A stretch of 64,000 bases of DNA from Epiperipatus broadwayi (GCA_028023455.1 JAQFVV010012529.1:2978001-3042000); one strand, 5' to 3'. Positions 47,341-60,860 are shown, counted from the first letter of the stretch. Made by a program: numbers and translations. Notes: generated from the letters alone by a model not told the origin.

Positions 47341-50300
47341 GGAGTTTATATATATTAAAAAACTAATATTACAAGTTTGAGTGGAAAAAGAAAAATTCTG
47401 TTGATATAAAACTCTATTGTGCGTTGTATAGTTGTTGTTTTTTTTTTTTTATGTAAATCTGAGATTTTTATGTTGAAATTTTATTTATTTTAGCTTATTA
47501 GTTTTATTTTGTCAGTATTATTTTTTAATTGCCCAAGTGAAAAAAAAATGGCAAAAAGAAAAAATTTTATTTTGTGTGATCAGTATAAATCGACCATGTG
47601 ACTTCCACCACTCAAAAAAAAAAAAAAAAAAATGTAATTTATATAACGTATTGGTTTATTTATTTTCTTTGTTGTCAAAATTTGTTTTTTTATTTAATCA
47701 TTATTTGTACTTATTTTTACTTTAATGTGCAGGCACATTTAAATTGGTTTTCACAATTTTTTAAATATTTTTTAATTACTTTTATTATTATAATTTTAAA
47801 TTAATTGTGATTAAGAAAACAATCTTTTGATATTGCTGTAATAATAATGGCAAAGAATGTGGTGGATTAATTATTCGATTGGCAAAAGGATATCCTGTAC
47901 CTTCTTTTCCTAATCCTAAAATCTTAGATCTATTAACATACAGATAATAAATTTAATGCAAAAGTATTTGAAATGTCAAAGCATATATATGCATTATAGG
48001 TACATGGTTCCCCATAAATTCAGCATCATAGGAAAAAAAAATTTAAAAATAAATATTTATTTACAGAATTTGCTCACTTTGTTCACCATTATTGCCAATT
48101 CACAGGTTTTACACACAGTTAATAATGTACTTTACTAATGTACTTTTATTAATCTTTGACATTTTCCATTTTTTCTGCATGCATGTGTGCTTTCTAGTAG
48201 CCTAGAGAACAATATAATGGCAATAGATAAGCTCATTGACCATTGTGCTATTAGTTAACATCTATTATATATATTCAGACCGGGGAATATGAGCTTTGCT
48301 GGTCATCAATATCTTATCAAATGATCAGAAGGTTGTTGATTTTGGATATTTTTATTTATTTGCAAATTGTAATGAGCAAGAGTACTATCTTATTGGAACC
48401 ATGTTGAAAATTATTTTTTATTCAAGACATTAAAAATGCTTTTTATTTATCTGGTTTATCATATACAGCTCCTGTTTATTAAATTTTGCAACAAGTCCAC
48501 AAACACAGAATCTAGACACGGTGTCTTAACTTTGATTTCAATTTTCTATTGGAATAGTTGTTTGGATATGTTCTTCCTTGTTTAGATTTATCATGATTTG
48601 TAATAATATATATTAACCATATGATAGTTGGATTTATGGGACACTGTATATATATGATAAAATAAGGTTATATAATAAAATAAATTTAAATTAACTGACC
48701 AATCATGTTTGTAATTATAAAAATCAGTTTCTATTTTGTATATAATTCTTTTTTTTTTTTTTTTTAAGAATTTTTTTTTTTTTTTTGTATATATTTATTG
48801 ACAGTTCTGATTTAAAAATCACATTGTCAAAAGTTTATATAGGAAAGCAAATGTTATTAATTTTTAACAAAGCTGTTGATTGTGTAACATATAATTTTTT
48901 TTTTAATTGGGAGGAAGGAAACTTATAATAAGTGTGTTTTTTTTCCCCTTATTATATATGTGTATGTGTGTATATATAGTTACATGCAATTTATATCGCA
49001 TATATTTTTATACATATATATATATATGTAATTGCGCGTTTATATACTTACACATATATGCATATACAAAATATTTTAAAAAATGACTAACTTTTATGTA
49101 CTTAAATTAAAATGTTATAACAGTTCCAGTTGAAAAATTCATAGTTATGTTTTGGATACAAAACATTCTTACCACCACTAATTGTCTAATAATTTTACTT
49201 TTTTTTTTTTATACTATTTTATGAATTATTTTTATTATTTGAATTATTTTTATTATTTTGTTTAAGGTTGTCACCTTTACATCACTCTAATTGGTGTTAT
49301 TGTAAGGGAAACACTTATTTAAATTTTTTTTAAATAAGATTAGCTTCCTATTTTAATATACACACATATCAATAATTAGAGTGTTGTTATTGTTTTTTTG
49401 TTTTTTTTTTAAATAGGTCAGTAATATTTGTTATAAATAAATCTATAAAATTAGGTAATGCAAAAAATGTATATATTACTTTATTGTTTTCATTTAAGAT
49501 AAAAAGCATATGATTTTTTAAAAAAGCTTAATGTTAAAGTTTATTTACAGAATTATTTATTTGGGGAGGGTATTTATTATCATTGTTTGTTTAAATTTTA
49601 ATGTTAATTTAATATAAATAGAGATTTATTCATGTGATAAAAGTGAAGATTGTGATATATTCTTTATGTATTTATCACATAACAATACATTTTAAAATGA
49701 AAAAAATTGTCTGATAAGTTGATGATGATGTTTCATAAGAAACTGTCCATTTTTAGGGGAAATAATAGTAACATAAACTATTTAGGAAGATTAAAAGATA
49801 GTACATATTGTAGTGAAATCAACTTAAATCTAATGGATGAATTTATTAAACTTAGTGCCATGATTGTAAAGAGTGACAACTTTTATTCACTTTATCTTCC
49901 CTACTTACCTTCCTCTTTTTTTTTTAATGTTGTTGAGTTAAAAGAAGTCATATTATGAAATAAGTATTGTTTACTGTAGAACAGTGGAAAAATAAATAAA
50001 TTTAAAGTATAAAAATAAAGTCGTTATTTACAAACAATTTTGTTGTATATTATTTTATTCCTATTATTCAGTCAAACTTTGATTATCTGACAATTAATTA
50101 TTAGCTTTCATTAATCATTACATTTAACATTAAGTCAATGAAAACATTTAAGTAAAAAAAGCAGCCTTGTTTTTTTTTTTTAAATAAAAATCAAAGCTTA
50201 ATTAAATTCAATATAACTTATATATATATATGTAAAGGTAAACTTAAATCTGTAAAGATAAACTTAATGTAGATATTAAATAATAACTTCCAGCTACAAA

Positions 50301-50850
50301 ATATTATGTAATTAATAGATTTTTCCTTAAGACCATTACGATTTATTCTGTAATGGTTAATTTTAAAATGCTAATAGCAAATAGATATAAATACAAAACA
50401 TTTATTTATTTATAAATGAATAAATATATTTTATGTATTTTTTTTTATTTTAAGGAGATATACTTTTGTTGCATAAATAATTTTGACTTAGTTTCCACCA
50501 GCTTTGTCTATTTCTCAGACATCAAGCTATGAGATAATTACTGAATTTTTACTTTTAAACATAAATGAATAAACATATCCCTACATAAACTTATAGACAA
50601 AATTAAACTTCTCTAACAAGTGTGTTAGCACAAAATTATTAGTATTTATTTATTTGTAAATGAAGTTTTTATGAATAAAAGCAGAGAAAAAAAAAATCAG
50701 CCTCCGTGAAGAATTTTTTTCCCCATATGTTATTATTATTACTTTTGTGGATGTAAGAATTTTTTTATTAAAATAATTTATTTATTTATTGTAAATTAAT
50801 CAGGGGAAAAATAGTTAGTTTTTATATAGTTTGGTTTTTATGAAAAACTA
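47341..50850. other. AT-rich interval, low complexity
   Basis: Poly(T) and poly(A) tracts and TA/TG microsatellites (48955-49030, 50220). A duplicated poly(T) block occurs at about 48748-48786. Several short open frames, for example 47956-48138 and 49707-49958, have no family resemblance and are probably chance. Confidence 0.4.
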
Positions 50851-50978
50851 GTTTGCCAAAGAAACTATTCTGACAAATCTTTCTGTTAGCAACATATATT
50901 TTAGTATTTAAATTCATAGTAAATAAAAAACATTGTTTATTGTTTTAAAAGTAAAAAAAAAAAAAGAAATTCCTTATG
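50851..50978. repeat. Left arm of a palindromic (foldback) element
   Basis: About 128 bp that are the reverse complement of 53540-53668 with few differences: GTTTGCCAAAGAAACTATTC, the TGTTAGCAACATATATT block and GAAATTCCTTAT recur in order. The palindrome was split by the hAT insertion. Its class is unknown; a foldback MITE is likely. Confidence 0.85.
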
Positions 50979-50990
50979 AGTTTTCTTATG

Positions 50991-50998
50991 TTCTAACT
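50991..50998 (+). repeat. hAT target-site duplication, left
   Basis: TTCTAACT, identical to 53532-53539. An 8-bp duplication is the hallmark of hAT insertion. Confidence 0.92.
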
Positions 50999-53531
50999 CA
51001 GGGGTGCCCAACCCATAGCTCGCGAGTCACATGTGGCTCACACAACCATTTAATGTGGCTCGCATTGCACTCTTCAAATTGATAAAATATTTTATATATT
51101 TTGACGCCACATGCACACACTAAAAAATAAACATTTTTACAATACAAATGATAATGGGAATGAAACAAATCAGATGATTCATAACAGTGTCCAATGAAAG
51201 AAGTGTATTTGAAATACACGAATTTCATTGGTTTCATTTTCCATTCTCGAATTGTGCAGTCAACACGCTACTTTACAGCGCTACCGTCAATTGTTTGCTA
51301 TAGTTTGCATGAAACACAAGAGACACGACAGTGAACTCAGAACAAATTTCGAAGTTGTTAGCGAAGTAAGTATTTCGTGTCTCACACTGGCATAAAAAAT
51401 AGTCGCTTCTTCTAAATTTTGTAATTCTATCTTTTTTAGCTCCATAATCATGTCAATATATGAGCCGGAAAAAAAAGAAAAAACATACCTACAATTACAT
51501 TTTCAATGACGAGTGGGAAGAAAAATATTTTTTCATAAACTTTAAGAATAAATGTATTTGTTTAATATGCGGATCAACGGTTTCTGTTGGGAAAAAAGCA
51601 ACGTTGAACGACATTTTAAAACTCTTCATAATAAATATGATACTGATTATCCTTCAGACAGCAATCTAAGAAAATGTAAAGTGAAAGAACTGAAAAACAC
51701 ATTAGTTGCCCAACAATCAATGTTTACCAAGTCTGCAAATAAAACGAAGGTTGCAACAGTAGCATCATTTAAGATTGCACATATACTTGCAATTCATAAA
51801 AAGCCCTTTGATGATGGCAACATAATAAAAGAAGCAATGCTTGCTGCATCGGAGATTTTATTTCAAGAAGCCAAAAATAAAAATGAAATTTTGTCAGCTT
51901 TTCAGGACATCCAATTATCCAGAAATTCTATCACTCGTAGAGTAGAAGCTATGTCTCAAAATGTCAAAGAACAAGTAAAAACTGATTTACAAAAATGTGT
52001 TTTCTTAAGTTTACAATGCGATGAATCAACAGATATCTGCAATGTAGCTCAAGTAAATATTTTTATAAGGATGGTCTTTGATAATTGCTCAGTGAAAGAA
52101 GATCTATTATCAGTTTTGCCATTAAAAGGTAATACACGCGGAGTGGACATATATCAAGTTATAAAAAATCATTTAACTGAAATTAAATTTCCACTTCAAA
52201 AACTTGTGTCCATAACAACAGACGGAGCACCTGCCATGATTGTTTCTGGTGTTGGTTTCATCACATTTTGTAAGAATGATGCTGAATTTCCAAACTTTTT
52301 TACTTACCATTGCATCATACATCAACAGGCATTATGTACAAAAGTTTTACGTTATGAACATACAATGAAAATTGTTTTGAAAATTGTAAATTCCATTTGT
52401 GCCAGACCACTTCAGAGTAGATTGTTCAAAATACTGACTGATGAACTTGATGCTGAGTATGGAACTTTGTTGTTACACTCGGAAGTTAGATGGCTTAGTA
52501 AGGGAAAAGTTCTACAACGCTTTTTAGATCTTCTTCCGGAAATAAAACAGTTTTTAGAATTCAGAAACAAAACTTATGAAGAACTTGATAATCATAGCTG
52601 GTTATCTGATTTAGCGTTTCTTACAGACATAACAACAAAAGTGAACAAACTGAATCTTGAACTTCAGGGTAAAGAAAAAACTATTATTGAATTAATTGGA
52701 AGTATCAACGCTTTTAAATCAAAACTAAATTTGTGGATATCCCAAATAGAGGAATGTAACTTTTGCCACTTTACAAATTTGGAAAATTACACAAAGAAAT
52801 ATAAGGACATTGACACAATGAGATATTCAGAAAATCTCGTCGAGCTTAAAAATAATTTCGAAATTAGATTTTCTGATTTTCGTAAAATTCAGCCCATTGC
52901 TTCATTCATTTCAAATCCATTTGTTGATACTAATATTTCTGAAATGTCGCAACAAATTGCAAACATGTTAAATAAAAATTCTACTGATCTGGAAATGGAA
53001 ATAATCGATTTTCAATCTGATTTACAATTAAAAACAAGAATATTACAAACAGACTTTTGGGTACTTGTAGGTGAGAAAAAATATCCACTTTTAAAAGAAA
53101 CTTTTCAAAGGCTAAACTCCTGCTTTGGATCAACTTACCTTTGTGAAAGTGGTTTCTCAACAATGAATTTGTTAAAATCAAAGTTCCGCTCCAGGATAAC
53201 AAATGAACATCTGAATGACTGCATGAATTTAGCCATAACATCATATATACCAGAATACAATAAACTCGCAGGTGATATGCAGTGTCAGGTTTCACATTAA
53301 ATAAAATAATTAAAATATACTTATGTATGTTACCACATTTTTAATAAATAAATATAAATAAAATGTATTTACATTTTTTTTCTTTTTAGCATATTACACC
53401 AGTTTTTTTTTTTTTAATTTGTGAATTATGTTTATAAATGTAATATGAAAAATGCAATATATAATTGTGGCTCCCCAAATTTTTTTAAATTCTCAACTGG
53501 CTCCCGTCAAGTTAAAGGTTGGGCATCACTG
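50999..53531 (+). mobile_element. hAT-superfamily DNA transposon, nearly intact
   Basis: A 2533-bp element with terminal inverted repeats beginning CAGGGGTGCCCAACC on the left and, reverse-complemented on the right, CAGTGATGCCCAACC. It is flanked by perfect 8-bp duplications. It carries one transposase gene on the plus strand with a single frameshift. A subterminal GTGGCTC motif occurs near both ends and may bind transposase. The 5' part (51240-51460) is less AT-rich and probably holds the promoter and leader. The limited damage and perfect duplications indicate a recent insertion. Confidence 0.93.
51460..53300 (+). pseudogene. hAT transposase, ZBED5-like, one frameshift
   Basis: ATG 51460 starts MSRKKKKKHTYNYIF. 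A BED-type zinc finger then begins with C-x2-C (CLICG), and after a one-base shift near 51590 (next to an A run) the second frame continues with H-x4-H (VERHFKTLH). That frame is open to TAA 53298-53300. The RNase H-like fold is visible: the first catalytic Asp in CDESTDI (codon near 52020), the second in TTDGAPAMI (near 52221), the HC..HQ motif (YHCIIHQQALC), VRWLSKGKVL, and the C-terminal dimerisation block CESGFSTMNLLKSKFRSRITNEHL. The full protein would be about 610 residues, normal for this group. As it stands, the frameshift separates the DNA-binding finger from the catalytic core. Confidence 0.9.
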
Positions 53532-53539
53532 TTCTAACT
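53532..53539 (+). repeat. hAT target-site duplication, right
   Basis: TTCTAACT, identical to 50991-50998. Confidence 0.92.
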
Positions 53540-53668
53540 TATAAGGAATTTCTTTTTTTTTTTTTTACTTTTAAAACAATGTTTTTTATTTACTATGAAC
53601 TATGAATTTAAATATTACAATATATGTTGCTAACAGAAAGATTTGTCAGAATAGTTTCTTTGACAAAC
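53540..53668. repeat. Right arm of the palindromic (foldback) element
   Basis: Reverse complement of 50851-50978 with a small ATGAACT duplication and a few substitutions. Together the arms would form a hairpin of about 128 bp with a loop of about 20 nt where the hAT inserted. Confidence 0.85.
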
Positions 53669-54558
53669 ATATTAAAAATTGGGGTCTTACTTGAAATCAC
53701 ATCAAACTTGAAGGAACATAAAGAAAAGCATAATAAATAATTAAATACACTTGCTTTTTATTACGAGTGTTAGTTATATGGCAAAAGATAGATTCCACAA
53801 AGCAAGTCATATCTGAACTTATTGTCTTTTGTTATATTTCTCAAATATATATACCTATATCTTTCCTAAAGATAATAAATTATTCTCCTAAATTATTTAT
53901 GTACTCTACATGTTCAATATAACTCTTTTTTTTACCTCTTGAGCATAAGCCCAGCCCAATTTTCTTCCTCTATATTTTTCAATAAATCAATAATTTTTTC
54001 ACTTACTCTTTTCTTCTTCTATATGTATCTTTAAAACTCCATTTTTTTCTTCTCATTTTTTTTTAACTATCTACATTCTAAACAAATATTTGACAAGCCT
54101 CTTAAATCTACATTCAGTGGGCAACAGAAACTTATCTTTATTAAAAGTTTGTTTAATTATTGTAATTCTCATTCTAATTTTTATCACTACTTCAAACATA
54201 ACTTCAACACTAATCTATTTTATAAATATTTATCCAATACTTAAACTTATTGCCATGCATTTTTATTACATTTGTTTTATTTAATATCATTTTTATTTAA
54301 AACTCTATAAATTTCAAAGAATTATGCCTAACTTTCATTTAAGTTCATTGTTACTATCATTAACCAATTCTATTTCTATAAAAGTTCACAAACATTTAGC
54401 ATTCTGCCTAAATGTGTATAAATTATAATAGAGGGATTGTATTTCTGTATGTTGTGTTTTGTTTTTTCATAAGAAATAAATTTATACATATTTTGTGATT
54501 CATATAGAAATCCAATACATAATATTAATTTTTCCTTAGTTTTTATATGTAATTATTT
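53669..54558. other. AT-rich interval, nothing recognised
   Basis: AT-rich, T-biased sequence with no supportable feature. Confidence 0.4.
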
Positions 54559-54736
54559 TGCATACATATGTACCTATGCATAAAAAGTGGTTTCTTTCTT
54601 ATCATACACCATAAAGTTGAATGCACTTTCGATGATGAGCATCATAATCATAACTCTGATTGTGCTCATAACCTAAAGTGCACTCAACTTTGTGATATAA
54701 AGATAAGAAAGGAACCACTTCATTATGCATATGTAA
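54559..54736. repeat. Imperfect inverted repeat, ~80-bp arms
   Basis: Left-arm blocks ATGCATAAAAAGTGG, TTTCTTTCTTATC, AAAGTTGAATGCACTTT and ATGAGCA recur in inverse order and orientation on the right, with roughly 75-80 percent match by eye and a short centre near 54655. It is richer in CpG-free mixed sequence than its flanks. It could be a MITE, or a transcribed long hairpin. The terminal ACATATG is shared at both ends. Confidence 0.7.
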
Positions 54737-57664
54737 TAAATCCAATATATATATATATATTTCTAATCTATAATTTTCTTTTTCAAAATTAATAAAACAA
54801 ATGTTCTCATCCTATCCAACATTTATTTATTTAGTATATTGCAAATATGTATTTTTTTTTCCAAAACCCTCAGCACGCATATGAAATCCACATCTTTTTC
54901 AATGAGGCCTTTTCTCTAGTGGAATAATAACTTGAAATATTCTGGCCACTTTTCTGAAATCATATATTACAAATATCAATTCTTTCTCACTCTTTTTCTT
55001 AATAACCTTGAATAATTTAATTACAATCTTAAATAAAACTTTTAAATCTTCTTCATTTTGAACATCTAATTTATTATTGTTTTTCAAATTTATTTTGTTC
55101 ATTCTCCTCACTTTTCCTAACTCTCATAAAGCTACACTCTTCAATTAATATAGACAAAGGCTTATTATTTCTATTATACAAATCCTTAATATATTTTCTT
55201 ATCATTTTCATCTTTTGTCCTACTTTATTCCTGGAACTGCATTTCCTTATCAAAATATATTAACTCAAACTTTCAATTTCACTATCATTCTATATTCTTT
55301 TTTTAACCATTAATATCTAGTTTATTTATTTCAGTTCACTATTATGCCTTTTTACGTAGTATATATTTCTACAAAATGCATATTTTTTCATCATTATATT
55401 CTCATCTTATTACTACTAATCTGAATCTTTTTTGCTAGCTTACATCTTTCATACATTACTTTTTTTACTGCAGCATTTTAAAATTTTTATTGGGTAATTT
55501 TCTTATTTTATATTAAATTATTTTACCAAATTAGCCTATATATTATATACACTTATTCCAGATGAAATATTTTTTTAATAATCCTATTTCTGTTAAATTA
55601 TAGCCTGCATTTATATTCTCTCCAGGTGATTAATATGCATTTTTAATATGGTTTCTGAATATATTTTGAATCAAATATAATCTGACTGAAATCTGTTTAT
55701 CACATGGAGTTTCTCATGTTTTCCTTCCATGATTTTTTAATCATGTATTTATTATTATTATATTATACTGTCTTTATGAAAACTAATCAATTTTTACATC
55801 TCATTCTTTATCCGCAGCTGAAAAATTTCTTTCTTATCCTATTGCACAATTCCAATCTCCCATTATAATTACACTTTTTTTTTTTCAAAATTATTTTTTT
55901 TCGTAAACATTTTCTATTTCATTATTGTAATGTTTATAGTTTGGCATGTATATCTGAATAACCTGATATTTTGGATATGTTTCTGTTTAAGTATCATCAA
56001 TTTATCATTTTTTTAGATATTATTCATAAAATTTGTTCATAAACTAAATCATTATTTTAGCAATTTATCTATTTCTATCTCTCATATAAAATATCTCTAT
56101 CCTCATCAATTGCTCTTTATAATCCATATACCTTACTTCAGAAAATCCAATGATATCTAACTTTTTTATTTTCATTCTTAATAAAAGGATTGTCTTTTCT
56201 ACTTTATTCATAGTATTAATTTAAATACTTTTACCTTCACACATCCATTAAAATGTTGTTGTTTTTTTAATTATCTTTAACAAAATTTCATTGATATTTT
56301 GTTTCTTATGTATACTTTACTTTCTCTGATAATTATAGAATCAATGTTCTTTAAGCAATTATATTTATTAAAATAGTTATACTTTATCAATACTAGATGT
56401 TTTTTTTTAAAAAAATAATTGTAATAAACAAAATTAACTACTCAATAATATCTAATAAGAGAGAAAAAGTAATTAATTTCAGTTCGTTTTCAATATAAAG
56501 TATATATATTAAAGATTGTACTTATCTACATTTAAATAAAAAATGATGATTCATTTAGTAATAAAAAGTACAAGGTATTTAAAAGAAAAAATAATGAATG
56601 GTTTAAACTCCTATCGCAAAACACCATGGTCAAAACATACCAGTCCAAAATCTTTATTAACTGTTGGGCAATATAACATGCCTATTGTTTTCAAGTAGGA
56701 TCATATTCAGGATACTGTTCTATGTACTACTCAGATATGAGCAAATACAATGTATAATGTAGCATCTTTATTGAGTTACATAGATCATGACATTGAGTTT
56801 AAAAAAATCTTAGTAAAATATCTATTTTTGAATTCACAGCTATCAGAATGCATTGAATAAAATCAAGAAAATAATATATTTTGCAATTATTTACCAAACA
56901 GTTTCAATTATTTTATAAAACTATATGTTAATGACAAAGGAAAATTCATAAGAAATGTTTGCATTTAATTTTTTTTTAAATTTTACTGTCAGCTTTTATT
57001 TTTGAATTTATGGCTTGTAAGTATTTATTTTTTTTTGTTTTTATTTAATACATTTTTTTTTTTTTTTTACAAAATACACTTGTAAACAATAAATTCAAGA
57101 ATAAACGTGGGTATTTATTATAAATTTTACTTCTGCTTATATTTTATTTGTTATTTTTGTTAAATAATTGATATTATTTTGGTAAACACATTTCTATTGC
57201 AAAATATATTATTTTCTTCATTTAAGTGCCCTTTTATTTAATTGATTAGTGTTTCTTTCACTTTATGGTAAATACTATGTAGTTCCATCAAGTGGGTAGA
57301 TTGTAAACTATATTAGTATCAGCATATTTCCTAAATAATATTTATTCACAACTAAAATTTATTACTTATTTTTTGTAATATATATACAAATTGATAAACA
57401 TATATTTTTGTTAAAAATATATATATACTTTAAAATCATTTTAAAAATAGACTTGTAGAAACAGTAAAAATTATGGTAATAATTGGAATTTCATGCACAA
57501 ACAAGACATTCAAAATAAAATAATTATTTATTTATTTTTTTAAAAAAAGCTTAAACAATTTTAATATATATATGAATTTAAAACGTTATTTAATATGCAT
57601 TTGTACTTTAAAAACTTTACCATAATATGGAAAATATTTAAACTTAGACAAACTTATATATGTA
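54737..57664. other. AT-rich, T-biased interval
   Basis: Strongly T-rich on the plus strand from about 53900 to 56300, with pyrimidine-rich stretches. Nothing coding was recognised. Confidence 0.4.
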
Positions 57665-57760
57665 TATGAAGGTCTCATAGAACAGTGGTTATGTACATCT
57701 ACTTGCTTAATTTATATTCTGTTTTTGAATCTAGGCCCAAGTGAAACATTGAAATTTTTT
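57665..57760 (+). other. Very weak tRNA-like trace (old SINE?)
   Basis: CTCATAGAACAGTGGTTATG resembles an A box, and TTTTTGAATCTAGG about 55 bp downstream resembles a decayed B box. No duplication or tail was found. Confidence 0.25.
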
Positions 57761-60455
57761 AAGTTACAAATAAGTTTAGGATTTCCTTTTCAAGTAGTAT
57801 TAAATCGATATATAGCTATTCTTAGCTAGAGAATAAAATCTTCAACCAACACCAACTAGCAATTGAAAAATAGCATCTCCTTAACTTTCTGTTTGTATGG
57901 TTATTGGAGAGACTTTTGCTCTGTATTGTAAGGCTATTTTATCTAATTATGTGTGCACATAAACAGGAATGTAAGATAATAAACCAGAACTAATTAACAT
58001 ATGTATATTACTTAATAAACTTCTTCAAAGATATCCTCACAATATAAAAAATATTACAAGATACAATGGGGAGTGGGGAATAATAATTTAAAAAAAAAAT
58101 TCTAAATAAATACTAATAGTACTATTTAAAGTCAAAAGTATATATCAATTTAAAATGTATAAAAGTAATTTTATAAAATTAACATTAATGTTGATATATT
58201 AAAACTTTAATTAAGCAAAGGAAAAATAACAAATATTTTACAAAAATTACACATTATTTATATTTAAAAAGACTTAGAAGTCAAAAATTATTAATAACAA
58301 TGCAATCGTAGAATGACAGACTCAAAATCAACTTGTTCATTTTTGGTGCTCAAACATCACACGATCTCCCAAACAATCATTCAATTATTATTTTGTAAAA
58401 TATAATTGTATAAATTTTTTCACTAAAAAGAACTGAAAGGAAAATACATTTAGAAAAAATATTGTAATTAATTTTCAATAAAATAGCTGAATTTATTTTT
58501 AATGAAAGGGAATTTATAACAAAAAATTTCAAATTACTTAAGGAATAAATAAGAAACGATTCAAAATTTAAACCAAACAAGGTATCATTCATTAAACTAT
58601 AATGTGGAATCATTCGTTAATATCCAAGGAAGTTTTCAACTTAACTATCACACCTAATGTACTATTTGAAGAAATCTCTCAAATTTAGTGAAGAAGAAGC
58701 AGATTTCATGAGAACCAAAATATATACAATTTTAAATATATTGGATCATTCAAAAATAAAGTTTTATTTTTAAATGATAAATCTATAACAGTCTTGATAA
58801 TGATAATGTATTATAATTATATTTCTGGTAATATTATACTATTAGAATAAAAGACCCTTGAGGAAATGCTATATATCGACTTGATTTAGAAATGAAAGAA
58901 TTGAATTTGGCTATACTTAGATTAGGTTTGTAAATAATATATATTTATTTATTTATACGTAAATAAGAAAAATTATCAACTTGTTCAAAATTATACAAAT
59001 TATGAAAGATATAGAAACCAAGAGTCTTTTATGAGTAATAGTAAATATTGGTGTGCTAATTATCAAAAGATGGTATTTGGACTTGTTTTAGAAAATGACA
59101 TATTTTAGCAAATATGATCTTTGTATTCAATGATCATCTGCAATTGAAAGAATTCACTAATTTGGCCTCTATTTCACTTTATTTATTTGACATCATTATA
59201 TATATATATTACACATTTCTGATGAGGCTTTTTTTAATATTATCAAAATCTCCATAATAAAAATTTCTTTATGTCTTTAACCATGATTAACATCTGTATT
59301 GCTTTTAGTAATTTAAATCATTAATATTTATATTTTAAGAATACTTTCATAGTTTGCTTCTGCAAGACATCATCTTATATCAAAAGATCCTCTATCTTTT
59401 AAATACTTTTTTTGGTCAGAAGTGAAGTGTGCACTCAAGTCAAATGAAACACCTCAAAGTCATGATGAGTACTAGCTTTTATTTTCTAAAAAGTTAAAAT
59501 CAATATAGAATTCAAGTGGAGAAAATGGTATTGGTAAGTTATATTAATATCATTTCTGGAATATGAAAGAATTGCTCCCATGATTTTTAACCACAGAGGT
59601 GTATTGATTAAAATAAATACACACACTGACACATAGCACCAACTCCAATATTTTCTAAAAATAAAACATACCTACATAATTGTTCAATAAAAATCATATC
59701 CGCTGATAACCTTATATAATTGAAGATATCCCAAGATGGTTTAAAAAAACTATCACAGCAGAAAGAGTGATTTTTGTAATTCACTGATGAAGATAATCTG
59801 GCTGTAAAAGTAGAATCAGTATATTATGCATAACATTGACATTTATTTAATTATTAAAGAAACTTTTCTCTGGCTGCATTTGCAAGCTTATGGAGCCCAT
59901 TATAAGAAATCTAGGATACCATTCAGGTAATCATATATGTCAATTTTAATAAAGTATAATAAAGATTGACAAATGAGATCAGTGGTTACTTACGAAAATT
60001 AATGAGATATTTAAAAGATCCTACATTAGTAATAAAAATATGGATTGACTAAGCTGCATGCTGTATGGGAAAAAAATTTGATACATGATAACTCGTTTCA
60101 CGACTTTTAATTAATAGTTAATAATAAAGAACAATAATAAATTATAGCACAGCATCACAGAAATCTAAAAATATATTTGTTCTAAAAAAAAGTCTACGAA
60201 TGTAATAAACTTTAGCCACTTTTTTACTGAAATAATATCAAGTTGTCAAGTCTCTCATCATTTACTTAGATCAACTATAGTTTTATTTCAAAATATAAAG
60301 CAAGTGAATGCAGACAAATATTTTTTATGATTTGAATGCAAGCAATTCTGATTGGCTGAATAATTTATGCCATTGAGTTTCTAAGCAAAAAAAAACCAAA
60401 TTAAAACACCTTTTATTCATAAAAAAAAAAAGTATCTAAACATATATACGCACTA
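57761..60455. other. AT-rich interval, nothing recognised
   Basis: AT-rich sequence with chance open frames such as 58377-58613 minus. No repeat borders. Confidence 0.4.
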
Positions 60456-60530
60456 ATGGCCTTATGGTGCAATAGTACTGCCTTTATCTCCCAATATCCA
60501 TTACTTACGTTCAAATCTAGGTTATGCATA
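60456..60530 (+). other. Degenerate tRNA-Trp-like sequence (pseudogene or SINE head)
   Basis: GGCCTTATGGTGCAATAGTA resembles the acceptor and D-arm of tRNA-Trp-type genes (A box), and ACGTTCAAATC downstream is a B-box match at tRNA spacing. The acceptor and anticodon stems no longer pair well, so it is not functional. Confidence 0.4.
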
Positions 60531-60747
60531 TTTAAAAAAATTTCCAACAAACTGATTTTTTTTTCAGGCAATCAATGTACAAAATTTTTATCATCCAATA
60601 TTGATTAGTAAATGTGTATCTAGCTATTCAGTCAGAGGATAAAGCAAATGAAAAAACCTGAAATTTCAAGTTTAATGAGTACTGCTTGTTTTGCTTTTCC
60701 TATAGGAGGGTCTGCTGTAAAGGCCTTTTGCCCTCAATGGGCTAGTT

Positions 60748-60846
60748 TTTTTTTTTTATGTCAAAGTGTTGACCGGGAAGCGAACCCAGGTCAGCTGCTT
60801 GGTGGAAGGCAGCTATGCTAACCGTTAAAGCCACGAACACTTAACT
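60748..60846 (-). mobile_element. tRNA-derived SINE, copy 2
   Basis: A 99-bp insertion flanked by a perfect 14-bp duplication, TCAATGGGCTAGTT (60734-60747 and 60847-60860). The minus strand holds a tRNA-like domain (60841-60765). Six of seven acceptor pairs form (AGTGTTC with CAACACT), the A box is TGGCTTTAACGGTTAGC, an anticodon-like stem GCTGC/GCAGC closes a ten-base loop, and the T arm CTGGG/CCCGG carries the same TTCGCTT loop as copy 1. It continues TTTGACAT and ends in an A run. The shared T-arm sequence, TTTGACA extension and tail place both copies in one SINE family. Confidence 0.82.
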
Positions 60847-60860
60847 TCAATGGGCTAGTT

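Noticed and set aside
54568-54792. A 74-codon frame rich in His and Cys
   Set aside because: It lies inside the inverted repeat, and its residues follow from the palindrome. It is not a zinc finger.
60765-60841. A functional tRNA gene
   Set aside because: Ten-base anticodon loop, one acceptor mismatch, A tail and a 14-bp target duplication mark it as a SINE copy.
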